Of a DNA stretch of 64,000 bases, positions 28,549 through 35,951 are shown piece by piece; within the stretch, counting starts at the first letter, position 1; every line of letters starts with the position of its first letter. The stretch comes from Sulfitobacter sp. THAF37 (GTDB lineage: Bacteria; Pseudomonadota; Alphaproteobacteria; Rhodobacterales; Rhodobacteraceae). The stretch lies in contig NZ_CP045372.1 in assembly GCF_009363555.1 (NCBI RefSeq), forward strand, positions 186,001 through 250,000, read 5' to 3'. The notes below the pieces were generated by a model that saw only the letters and a program-made list of their open reading frames with translations, was not told the origin of the DNA and made no database searches. The translations under genes were made by a program, and so were the position numbers.

Positions 28549-28976
28549 TGCTGAACCTGCAGGCATTTCTGGACAAGGTCATCGACATCATCCGCGCGGA
28601 TGATGCCGAAGGCTACCTGTCCATGATCGACCTGCCCTACCAGGTGATCACCGCCCGGGACACCCGTACCTTCGTGCACCGCCGCGACATGCGCGAACAC
28701 TTCCACCTGTTCCGCATCGGTCTGCATCAAATGGGCTTCAGCGACCTGCACCACCGGGCCAACTCCGCCACGATGCTGGGGGCCGACCTGGCGACGGGCA
28801 TCTACGAAACCGAACTTTTCCGCGACGACCAGCTTTTCGTCGCGCCCTACCGGTCCTGCATCACCCTGCGGCGGTCGGAAGGGGTCTGGCGGGCGGTCAG
28901 CACGGCGCACACCATTGGACATGCCGACTGGATGGACCGGATGAACGCCGTGTCAGGCATGCACACCACAGATTAA
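28545..28976 (+). CDS. Hypothetical protein, possibly NTF2-like
   Basis: A 143-residue protein coupled (ATGATG) to the thiolase gene and followed 12 bases later by the FadB-type gene. I cannot assign it with confidence; an N-terminal helix pair, a central [20 protein letters not shown] region and strands ending in [15 protein letters not shown] suit the NTF2/SnoaL cone fold. Its place between thiolase and hydroxyacyl-CoA dehydrogenase suggests a beta-oxidation accessory role, which is inference. A start at 28548 would shorten it by one residue. Confidence 0.72.
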
Positions 28977-28988
28977 AGGACACATCGA

Positions 28989-31193
28989 ATGACCGATTTC
29001 ACCATGAAGACAGACGCCGACGGCGTTGCCATCATCACCTGGGACGTGCCCGGCAAGTCCATGAACGTCATGTCCATCGACGGGCTGACCGAACTTGACG
29101 GCCTGATCGACGACGCCCTGGCCGACGATGCGGTCAAGGGCATCGTGATCACCTCCGGCAAGGACGGCTCATTCGCCGGCGGCATGGACCTGAACCTGCT
29201 GGCCAAGATGAAGGCGGACGCGGGCGACGACCCGGCCAAGGGCCTGTTCGAGGGCACGATGAAAATGCATGCCCTGCTGCGCAAGATCGAACGCGCGGGC
29301 ATGGACCCCAAGAAGCTGACCGGCGGCAAACCCATCGCCGCCGCCCTGCCCGGCACGGCTGCGGGCATCGGTCTGGAACTGCCGCTGGCCACGCACCGGA
29401 TCTTTGCCGCCAACAATCCCAAGGCGCGGATCGGCCTGCCGGAAATCATGGTCGGCATCTTTCCCGGCGCGGGCGGCACCACGCGCGTGTCGCGCAAGCT
29501 GGGCGCGATGGCCGCCTCCCCCTTCCTGCTGGAGGGCAAGATGGTCGCGCCCGAGGCTGCCGTGAAGGCGGGCCTGATCGACGAAGTCGCCGATGACCCG
29601 GTCGCCGCCGCGAAGGACTGGGTGCTGAATGCCAAGGATGCCGATCTGGTCAAACCCTGGGACGCCAAGGGCTACAAGATGCCCGGCGGCGCGCCCTACC
29701 ATCCGGCGGGCTTCATGACCTTCGTGGGTGCCTCCGCCATGGTCAATTCCAACACCAAGGGGGTCTACCCCGCCGCCAAAGCGCTGCTGTCGGCGGTCTA
29801 TGAAGGGGCGCTGGTCGACTTTGACACCGCGCTGAAGATCGAGGCGCGCTGGTTCACCCACGTTCTGATGAACCCCTCTTCCTCGGCCATGATCCGGTCG
29901 CTGTTCCTGAACAAGGAAGCACTGGAAAAAGGTGCCGTGCGTCCCGAAGGGATCGCGGATCAGCGGGTGAAGAAACTGGGCGTGCTGGGCGCGGGCATGA
30001 TGGGCGCGGGCATCGCGCTGGTCTCGGCCCAGGCGGGGATCGAGGTGGTGCTGATCGACCGTGACCAAGCAGCGGCCGACAAGGGCAAGGGCTATGCCGA
30101 AGCCTATTTCGACAAGGGCCTTGCCAAGAAGAAATCCACCCCCGAGAAGAAGGAAGCCGCCCTTGGCCTGATCACCGCCACCCCGGATCTGGACGCGCTG
30201 AAAGGCTGCGACCTGATCATCGAAGCGGTGTTCGAGGACCCCAAGGTCAAGGCCGAGATGACCCAGAAGGTCGAGGCGGTGATCCCCGAGGACTGCATCT
30301 TTGCCTCCAACACATCGACCCTGCCGATCACCGGCCTTGCCAAGGCATCGAGCCGCCCGGATCAGTTCATCGGCATCCACTTCTTCAGCCCCGTGGAACG
30401 CATGGCGCTGGTGGAAATCATCAAGGGCGAAAAGACCGGCGACCGCGCGGTGGCCAAATCGCTCGACTACGTGCGCCAGATCCGCAAAACCCCGATCGTG
30501 GTCAACGACGCGCGGTTCTTCTACGCCAACCGCTGCATCATCCCCTACGGCGGCGAGGCGAACCGCATGATCACCGAAGGCGTGGCACCGGTGCTGATCG
30601 ACAACGCCGCGCAACTGCTGGGCTTCCCCGTGGGGCCGGTGCAGCTGGGCGACGAAACCTCCGTCGATCTGGCCACCAAGATCATGCGCGCCACCAAGGC
30701 GGCGATGGGCAACGAATACCCCGCTTCCGAGGCCGACGACCTGATCGTCTGGATGGAAGAGCTTGGCCGTCTGGGCCGCAAGGCCAAGGCCGGGTATTTC
30801 GACTACGATGAAAAGGGCAAGCGCCTGGGCTACTGGAAGGGCATCCACGACAAGTATCCGCTGGCCGACGAACAGCCCGAGTTGCAGGAAATTCAGGACC
30901 GGCTGATGTTCGTTCAGGTTCTGGAAGCCGTGCGCGCGCTGGAGGAAGGTGTGCTGATGGACATCCGCGAAGGCGACGTGGGCGCAATCCTGGGCTGGGG
31001 CTTTGCCCCGTGGTCCGGTGGCCCGTTCTCCTGGCTGGACATGATCGGCACCCCCTATGCGGCGGAACGCTGTGACCAGCTGGAGGCCAAGTTCGGCCCC
31101 CGCTTCAAGTGCCCCGACCTGCTGCGCGAGATGGCCGAGAAGAACCAGACCTTCTACGGCCGTTTCGGCCCCGAGGCACAGGCAGCCGCCTGA
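28989..31193 (+). CDS. 3-hydroxyacyl-CoA dehydrogenase/enoyl-CoA hydratase (FadB/FadJ type)
   Basis: A 734-residue bifunctional beta-oxidation protein. The N-terminal crotonase domain (about 1-290) has GSFAGGMDLNLL (oxyanion hole) and LPEIMVGIFPGAGGTTRVS (catalytic Glu). The dehydrogenase domain (about 325-720) opens GVLGAGMMGAGIAL (NAD site) and has IGIHFFSPVERM (catalytic His). It hydrates enoyl-CoA and oxidises the 3-hydroxy product. AAAGGACA precedes the ATG. It closes the operon begun by the MerR gene and ends just before an intrinsic terminator at 31219. Confidence 0.95.
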   Translation: MTDFTMKTDADGVAIITWDVPGKSMNVMSIDGLTELDGLIDDALADDAVKGIVITSGKDGSFAGGMDLNLLAKMKADAGDDPAKGLFEGTMKMHALLRKIERAGMDPKKLTGGKPIAAALPGTAAGIGLELPLATHRIFAANNPKARIGLPEIMVGIFPGAGGTTRVSRKLGAMAASPFLLEGKMVAPEAAVKAGLIDEVADDPVAAAKDWVLNAKDADLVKPWDAKGYKMPGGAPYHPAGFMTFVGASAMVNSNTKGVYPAAKALLSAVYEGALVDFDTALKIEARWFTHVLMNPSSSAMIRSLFLNKEALEKGAVRPEGIADQRVKKLGVLGAGMMGAGIALVSAQAGIEVVLIDRDQAAADKGKGYAEAYFDKGLAKKKSTPEKKEAALGLITATPDLDALKGCDLIIEAVFEDPKVKAEMTQKVEAVIPEDCIFASNTSTLPITGLAKASSRPDQFIGIHFFSPVERMALVEIIKGEKTGDRAVAKSLDYVRQIRKTPIVVNDARFFYANRCIIPYGGEANRMITEGVAPVLIDNAAQLLGFPVGPVQLGDETSVDLATKIMRATKAAMGNEYPASEADDLIVWMEELGRLGRKAKAGYFDYDEKGKRLGYWKGIHDKYPLADEQPELQEIQDRLMFVQVLEAVRALEEGVLMDIREGDVGAILGWGFAPWSGGPFSWLDMIGTPYAAERCDQLEAKFGPRFKCPDLLREMAEKNQTFYGRFGPEAQAAA

Positions 31194-31218
31194 GCCCGAC
31201 CACCGCACCGCGCGTCAA

Positions 31219-31246
31219 TAAGGGGGGGGCCAGACGGCCCCCTTTT
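31219..31246 (+). terminator. Intrinsic terminator of the beta-oxidation operon
   Basis: GGGGGCC, a short loop and GGCCCCC followed by TTTTG, about 25 bases after the FadB-type stop. Its 3' half (31228-31246) is repeated with one mismatch at 31549-31567. Confidence 0.8.
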
Positions 31247-31774
31247 GCATTTCGTGGGGCAGATGGGGATAAGGGCGCGCCGCGCGATGGCCGCTCCAAG
31301 CCAATTGCGGACCTAGTTTCACATCCTCCGGCACGGAATCGAGGCCGCCCATGGCGGCCGCCGTGCCAGCGCCGGACCGGCCCCATGGGCCGGCGCTTTG
31401 GCTGAGCTTGGTGCATAGCTTCGAGCGAAGATGTACTTGGCTGCGATAAAGTGCATCAGCTCCAATGTCGGATGCGCCGTCCCCCGGTCCGGCGCTGGCA
31501 CGGCTGGGCAACGTCCGTTTTGTCCGCCACCCCGAAACGCAAGGGGCTGGCCAGTCGGCCCCCTTTTCCAGCTCATGATGCCCGGGAAAACCCGCCGCGG
31601 TTCGCAGCACAATGACCGCTTGGACCCCACTTCGACCGATGTTGCTCCGGCGGTCACTGGCAGGCCATTCAACAGTTTCGGAAGGGCCATCAGGTCACGC
31701 GCAGTTTGACATGCTGCGGCCTGCAATGGCACGCTGGGCCTCATCATACCTTCTTGTCGGGAAATGGAGCATCA
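31220..31774. repeat. Non-coding segment with nested direct and inverted repeats
   Basis: About 550 bases without a convincing gene. A 19-base direct repeat (GGCCAG[A/T]CGGCCCCCTTTT) sits at 31228-31246 and 31549-31567, 321 bases apart, each a terminator-like hairpin with T-run. Inside, an exact 21-base inverted repeat (31360-31380 beginning GCCGTGCCAGCG, and 31484-31504) bounds 103 bases that hold further small hairpins such as CTTCGAGCGAAG. Flanks of the 19-mers also match in opposite orientation (TTGCGTTTCG/CGAAACGCAA-like). This looks like a small mobile or structured-RNA element; no transposase is near. 31568-31774 shows nothing recognisable. Confidence 0.6.
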
Positions 31775-32068
31775 ATGGCGGCATTCGTAATTGGCCAAAT
31801 GCAGATCCATAGTCGCGACTGGATGGACGACTACTTCTCGAAAATCCCTGCAGTGGTAGAGCGACACAGCGGACGGTTTCTGGTGCGAGGCGGCAATCCG
31901 GAGGCGATGGAAGGTGAGAACGTGCTGCCAGACGCTGCTTTCATCATCGAGTTTCCAGACCGCAGCTCCGCGAGGGATTTCTGGAAATCGAAGGAGTTTC
32001 AGGAACTGGCCGCCCTGCGTCGGACAGGATCGACACTCAACGCGATTCTGGTAGACAAACTGACATAG
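31775..32068 (+). CDS. DUF1330 family protein
   Basis: A 97-residue protein of family DUF1330 (dimeric alpha/beta barrel). Typical parts: AAFVIGQMQIHSRDWMDDYF, a VVERHSGRFLVRGG turn, IIEFPDRSSARDFWKSKEFQ and a closing NAILVDKL strand. Family function is unknown. GGAG lies upstream of the ATG; the frame is open before it but without homology. Codon use is less GC-biased than in the surrounding operons. It and the GNAT gene behind it form a small accessory block between the beta-oxidation operon and the PRC-barrel gene. Confidence 0.85.
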   Translation: MAAFVIGQMQIHSRDWMDDYFSKIPAVVERHSGRFLVRGGNPEAMEGENVLPDAAFIIEFPDRSSARDFWKSKEFQELAALRRTGSTLNAILVDKLT

Positions 32069-32152
32069 AATGCACTTGCGAGGTCCAATGCCCTCTCTCC
32101 CTATTACGGCGACCCGAAAATCCAGGCACTTCAAAAGGCAAGGGATGAGCAG

Positions 32153-34048
32153 GTGCCAGAGCTCATCGACATGCCGGGAGCGGTGGTCCATGCACGCACG
32201 TTTTCGAGCGACGACCCGACGGCCCTGGGCTGGAGTTACTTGCGCAACGTCATGTCTGACGAAGGCCTTGTAACGCTGCGCGGTGCCGACCCGGCAACAG
32301 TCGAAACCGCGAAAAAGGAACTCGGCGCGTTCGAGCCAAATCTGCATTACTGGGACCTGTTCATGGCAGACGCCCGGGCGATCCGCGACGTATGTGGGAG
32401 CATCGTCGAAGCCGCACTTCCGGAGGGTCTTCTGCCTGTTCCCGATGATGAGTTGACCCCCCAGAAGGTCCGCGACGTGCAGGCCTTTCTGACAGATCAG
32501 GGTGTTTCTCCGTTTTCGGCGGATGCTCTGCTCGGGAGGCTCTTCCAAGCACAGCTCATCGCCCTTCAGAATATCGACGGTCGTATTGTCGCGACCGGTT
32601 TCGCGGCCATGACCCACAACCCTCACAGCCCGTTCTACAAGTCGGCATGGGTCGGGCTGATAGCTGTCGAGCCTGCGTTGCGCGGTCTCGGACTGGGCAG
32701 ATACATGGACGCGCTTTGCAACCTTGCCGCCGTCACCAAGCTGGGAGCGGAGTCGACGATGGAGTTTGTGGCTCGGGACAATGCTCCTTCACGGGCCAAG
32801 CTGGAAAGTTGCGGGTTGAGACAGGTGAAGGGAAAATCGGTCGTAATGCTCTCCACATCTGTGGATCGCATCACGCGACAACGGGCATCTCGGGATAAGA
32901 AGAACAGCCCGCTTTCATATCTGGCGCACGAAGAAGGGGAGGCCCGAAAGCCTCCCCTCCATGCTTGCCCGAAAGCCATATCAGTCGAGACCGACTTCCT
33001 CTGCCAGACGGATGTCCGCATCAAGCAGGCGCACTTCGGATTCGTTGAATTCCGGCATGCTCTCAAGGCGCTCTTCGGTGGTGCCGGGCACGATCAGCTC
33101 GGTCTCGCGGACCAGCATCTGGTTCACCGGCACGGCAACCTCGTTCTCGCCCATGCCAAGGAAACCGCCGACACCGATGATCGCCACGATCGTATCGCCG
33201 CGCACACCGATGAAATCGACTTCGCCGACATCTTCGCCGGTCTCTGTCGCCACGCTGCGGCCCACCAGTTCGCTGACGGTCATGTCAAAGATCGGCAGGT
33301 TCTGTGTCTCGTCCGCATAGCGCGCCCGGTCGTCTTCGGACATGTTGCCCTGTTCGTCCGCGTTGTAGTCCTTCATCACGATCTGCGCTTCTTCCTGCGT
33401 CACGTTGATGTCGGCCCCCTCGGCGCGTTCGACATTGACCTGCGGATCTTCGGCTTCGTCCATGACGACATTGGCGTCGCCGCTCTGCTCGACGTTCACC
33501 TGGGCCTCTGCCTGGTTCACGTCGACCTTGGCTTCTTCGGCCTCGGCCACGTCGACCTGGGCCTCTGCGCTTTCGACCTGGATGTTCGGTTCGCTCTCCT
33601 GAACGGTGATCTTCGGCTCTGGACGTACGAAACGAACGACCGGTTCCGGCTGGTTGAGGTCCACCTTCGGCTCGCCCGTGTTCACGTCGACTTCGGGGTT
33701 CGGCACCGCGATGGTGACGACCGGTTCCGGGATGGCGACGGTAATCTGCGGCTGCGCCTGCTCGACCGTGATCACCGGGGCCTGCTGCTGGACGCGCACG
33801 GTGGGTTCGGGCACTTCGACGGTGATTTCCGGCTGCGGCTGTTCCACGGTCACGACAGGCTGACCCTGTGTCACATTCACGTCGGGTTCTGGCACGGTCA
33901 CATCGACTTCGGCGTCCTTCTGCTCAACCACGACTTCGCCGCCCTGCACAGGGGTCGAGTTGGTCTGCTGAGCGGATGCGGGCAGCACCGCCGCGAGGGT
34001 CAGCGCAGAGGCGCCGAGCAACAGCTTGCTTGTCGAAAATGTGCGTGA
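32153..34048 (+). CDS. GNAT N-acetyltransferase; frame lacks a stop at its natural end
   Basis: The recognisable protein occupies about residues 1-240 (to about base 32880): a GNAT acetyltransferase with acetyl-CoA loop segment VGLIAVEPALRGLGLGRYMD and closing ARDNAPSRAKLESCGLRQ. Substrate unknown. The GTG at 32153 follows AAGGGA. After the domain the frame stays open for another 1.1 kb, antisense to the PRC-barrel gene, to a stop at 34048; that tail (His/Asp/Leu-rich) looks like a reading artefact. A TAA at 32896-32898 in a neighbouring frame would end the protein after one indel, so the true gene may be frameshifted or its end replaced. Confidence 0.6.
   Translation: MPELIDMPGAVVHARTFSSDDPTALGWSYLRNVMSDEGLVTLRGADPATVETAKKELGAFEPNLHYWDLFMADARAIRDVCGSIVEAALPEGLLPVPDDELTPQKVRDVQAFLTDQGVSPFSADALLGRLFQAQLIALQNIDGRIVATGFAAMTHNPHSPFYKSAWVGLIAVEPALRGLGLGRYMDALCNLAAVTKLGAESTMEFVARDNAPSRAKLESCGLRQVKGKSVVMLSTSVDRITRQRASRDKKNSPLSYLAHEEGEARKPPLHACPKAISVETDFLCQTDVRIKQAHFGFVEFRHALKALFGGAGHDQLGLADQHLVHRHGNLVLAHAKETADTDDRHDRIAAHTDEIDFADIFAGLCRHAAAHQFADGHVKDRQVLCLVRIARPVVFGHVALFVRVVVLHHDLRFFLRHVDVGPLGAFDIDLRIFGFVHDDIGVAALLDVHLGLCLVHVDLGFFGLGHVDLGLCAFDLDVRFALLNGDLRLWTYETNDRFRLVEVHLRLARVHVDFGVRHRDGDDRFRDGDGNLRLRLLDRDHRGLLLDAHGGFGHFDGDFRLRLFHGHDRLTLCHIHVGFWHGHIDFGVLLLNHDFAALHRGRVGLLSGCGQHRREGQRRGAEQQLACRKCA
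32935..32959. terminator. Hairpin between GNAT and PRC-barrel genes
   Basis: GGGGAGGC, six-base loop, GCCTCCCC. On the - strand it comes 24 bases after the PRC-barrel stop and is followed by TTCTTCG, a weak T-run. It can fold on either strand. Confidence 0.6.
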
Positions 34049-34063
34049 TGTGCGGATGGTCAT
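32981..34063 (-). CDS. Exported PRC-barrel protein with V/P/E/Q-rich repeats
   Basis: A 360-residue exported protein. A signal peptide (about 1-32, ending LPASAQ) is followed by some 190 residues of degenerate ten-residue units of the form V-x-V-x-x-P-x-P or V-D-V-x-x-A-E-A (for example VTVEQPQPEITVEVPEPTVR), shifting from Gln/Pro-rich to acidic. The C-terminal third is a PRC-barrel domain starting PIFDMTVSELVGRSVATETG and including IGVRGDTIVAIIGVGGFLGM. Such periplasmic or surface PRC proteins are often stress-related; function unknown. AAGGAG precedes the ATG at 34063; the longer frame upstream is non-coding. Confidence 0.88.
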   Translation of the reverse strand: MTIRTSRTFSTSKLLLGASALTLAAVLPASAQQTNSTPVQGGEVVVEQKDAEVDVTVPEPDVNVTQGQPVVTVEQPQPEITVEVPEPTVRVQQQAPVITVEQAQPQITVAIPEPVVTIAVPNPEVDVNTGEPKVDLNQPEPVVRFVRPEPKITVQESEPNIQVESAEAQVDVAEAEEAKVDVNQAEAQVNVEQSGDANVVMDEAEDPQVNVERAEGADINVTQEEAQIVMKDYNADEQGNMSEDDRARYADETQNLPIFDMTVSELVGRSVATETGEDVGEVDFIGVRGDTIVAIIGVGGFLGMGENEVAVPVNQMLVRETELIVPGTTEERLESMPEFNESEVRLLDADIRLAEEVGLD

Positions 34064-34142
34064 GTAGATCTCCTTGATATTTCCAAGTGTTAGGCAGCCG
34101 GTGGCGGGACAGCGCCGCCCCCGGCATTTTCTCTGGTGGGGC

Positions 34143-34167
34143 AACAAGTCGGCGTCGGCGATGTTCC
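34143..34167 (-). promoter_or_regulatory. EcfG-like promoter match upstream of the PRC-barrel gene
   Basis: GGAAC and TGTT separated by 16 bases, about 80 bases before the PRC-barrel ATG. The alphaproteobacterial general-stress sigma factor EcfG uses GGAAC-N16/17-CGTT; here the first base of the -10 box is T. Suggestive only, since a match of this kind occurs by chance about once or twice in a window of this size. Confidence 0.3.
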
Positions 34168-34473
34168 GCGCATTCTTTTCGAAACAGGCGGGAACATTTT
34201 CGAAGCACTGATCGACAGGATCAAAAATGATCACTTTTCAGTCATTTGGCGGACAGGCTTTCCGCGTCATGCCGTCAGCAAAAAGGTTGATTTTTTTTGA
34301 GATGCCCTGTTCGCCGGACCATCGCGGGCAATTTTTCCTGGCGACAGGTTGCCGCGACCCGGGCAGGCGGGAACCCGTCAGCGGTATCTGCGGCTAGACA
34401 AGACAACCACAGGCTGCAGAATTGTCCGCGCGACACCGGCAGGACCCTCACGCCCCAGCGTGGCGGAGGCATA

Positions 34474-34494
34474 TTCCGACTTTTTTCATCGGAA
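34474..34494. promoter_or_regulatory. Candidate iron-type operator before the imelysin operon
   Basis: TTCCGA and TCGGAA arms separated by nine bases, the middle being a T-run. It stands about 140 bases before the imelysin start, next to an A+T-rich stretch. The position before an iron-type operon makes an iron-responsive repressor plausible; I cannot match it safely to a named box. Confidence 0.3.
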
Positions 34495-34631
34495 ACCATT
34501 TCCTTATTAATTCACTCGGATATAACGGGGCCAGCCAGCCCCGACTCGACCGCGGGCACGCCACTCGCCAAGGGCCGTGCGGCCCAGCACCCCGCCCGCG
34601 GCACGGCGGCCCCTAGACGAAAGGACATCCC

Positions 34632-35894
34632 ATGACCCGCTCCATCCTGCTTTCCACCGCCGCCTTTCTGGCCGTCGCCGCCCCGGCGCTGGCCGTGGAA
34701 AAGGCCGAGGTGATCGAAAACTACGCCGACATCGCATCGGCGAAATACGCGGACAGCCTGACCACCGCCAAACGCCTGCAGGACGCGGTCGCCGAGTTCG
34801 TCGCGGCCCCCAGCGCAGAGGGGCTGACACGGGCGCGGCAGGCCTGGCTGGCGGCCCGCGTGCCTTATCAGCAGTCCGAAGTCTACCGGTTCGGCAACGC
34901 GATTGTCGACGACTGGGAGGGCAAGGTGAACGCCTGGCCGCTGGACGAGGGGCTGATCGACTACGTCGACGACAGCTATGGCGGCCCGTCCGACGAGAAC
35001 GGGCTGGCGGCGCTGAACGTGGTGGCGAACCCGACCTTCACCCTGTCCGGCAGCGAGGTCGACGCGACCGAGATCACGCCGACCCTTCTGGAAGACACCC
35101 TGCAGGAGGCTGACGGGATCGAAGCGAACGTCGCCACGGGCTACCACGCGATCGAATTCCTGCTCTGGGGTCAGGATCTGAACGGCCACGCCCCCGGCGC
35201 GGGCAACCGCCCCTGGACGGACTACGCCACCGGGGCGGACTGCACCAACGGCAACTGCGACCGGCGCGCCGACTATCTGGTGGCCGCCACCGATCTGCTG
35301 GTGTCGGACCTGGAATGGATGGCAGGTCAATGGGCCGATGGCGGCGCCGCGCGCAGCACCCTGCTGGAGGACGAGAACGCCGGGCTGGTCGCGATGCTGA
35401 CCGGCATGGGGTCGCTGTCCTACGGCGAACAGGCCGGTGAACGGATGCGCCTGGGCCTGATGCTGAACGACCCCGAAGAAGAGCACGACTGCTTTTCCGA
35501 CAACACCCACAACAGCCATTACTACGACGGTCTGGGCGTGCAGAACACCTATCTGGGCGAATATGTCCGCGTGGACGGCACCACCGTCTCTGGCCCGTCC
35601 CTGTCGGACCTGGTGGCCGAAACCAACCCCGAGCTGGACCGCGAAATGCAAGAGAAGCTTGCGACGACGATGATGGCCCTGGGCAGAATCAAGACCGCCG
35701 CCGAAGCGGGCTTTGCATATGACCAGATGCTGGAACGTGGCAACGCGGGGGGCGAAACCCTGATCATGGGGGGCGTCAACGGCCTGATCGACCAGACCCG
35801 CACCATCGAACGCCTCGTAAATGAGCTTGGCCTCGATCAACTCGCCTTCGAAGGCTCGGACAGTCTCGACAATCCAAACGCCGTTTTCCAATAA
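34632..35894 (+). CDS. Imelysin-family iron-regulated periplasmic protein
   Basis: A 420-residue exported protein of the imelysin/IrpA family (peptidase M75 superfamily). Signal peptide 1-21 (FLAVAAPALA). The family motif GxHxxE is present as GYHAIEFLLWGQDL with His172 and Glu175. Members are iron-repressed surface or periplasmic proteins thought to bind iron and help its uptake; protease activity is doubtful. AAAGGAC precedes the start. It leads a five-gene + strand cluster whose products all carry export signals. A perfect hairpin follows the stop. Confidence 0.92.
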   Translation: MTRSILLSTAAFLAVAAPALAVEKAEVIENYADIASAKYADSLTTAKRLQDAVAEFVAAPSAEGLTRARQAWLAARVPYQQSEVYRFGNAIVDDWEGKVNAWPLDEGLIDYVDDSYGGPSDENGLAALNVVANPTFTLSGSEVDATEITPTLLEDTLQEADGIEANVATGYHAIEFLLWGQDLNGHAPGAGNRPWTDYATGADCTNGNCDRRADYLVAATDLLVSDLEWMAGQWADGGAARSTLLEDENAGLVAMLTGMGSLSYGEQAGERMRLGLMLNDPEEEHDCFSDNTHNSHYYDGLGVQNTYLGEYVRVDGTTVSGPSLSDLVAETNPELDREMQEKLATTMMALGRIKTAAEAGFAYDQMLERGNAGGETLIMGGVNGLIDQTRTIERLVNELGLDQLAFEGSDSLDNPNAVFQ

Positions 35895-35900
35895 TGCGGT

Positions 35901-35924
35901 GCGCTGGCAGCAGGTTGCCAGCGC
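35901..35924 (+). terminator. Hairpin between imelysin and outer-membrane barrel genes
   Basis: GCGCTGGCA, six-base loop, TGCCAGCGC: a perfect nine-base stem seven bases after the imelysin stop, followed by pyrimidines but no T-run. It more likely attenuates or protects the upstream mRNA end than fully ends transcription, as the operon continues 28 bases later. Confidence 0.55.
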
Positions 35925-35951
35925 CTTCCTCCCCTCCCTAGGACAACAACA

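Larger units (their letters stand above)
34064..34631. other. 568-base divergent control region
   Basis: Spacer between the PRC-barrel gene (-) and the imelysin operon (+), with no ORF of coding character. Visible elements: a GGAAC-N16-TGTT promoter match on the - strand (34143-34167); two TTTTCGAA boxes exactly 21 bases apart (34176 and 34197); a GATCA-AAAA-TGATC palindrome (34219-34232); and TTCCGA-N9-TCGGAA (about 34474-34494) followed by an A+T-rich stretch before the operon. Parts are distinctly A+T-richer than the genome average. Confidence 0.6.

Noticed and set aside
29169-31208. 679-residue open frame on the - strand
   Set aside because: Antisense to the fadB-type gene; composition of a shadow frame.
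31215-31747. - strand frames of 131 and 142 residues with a repeated K-G-A-x-W-P-x-P pattern
   Set aside because: The repeated peptide is the translation of the two terminator-like repeats, not a protein repeat; no start signal or homology.
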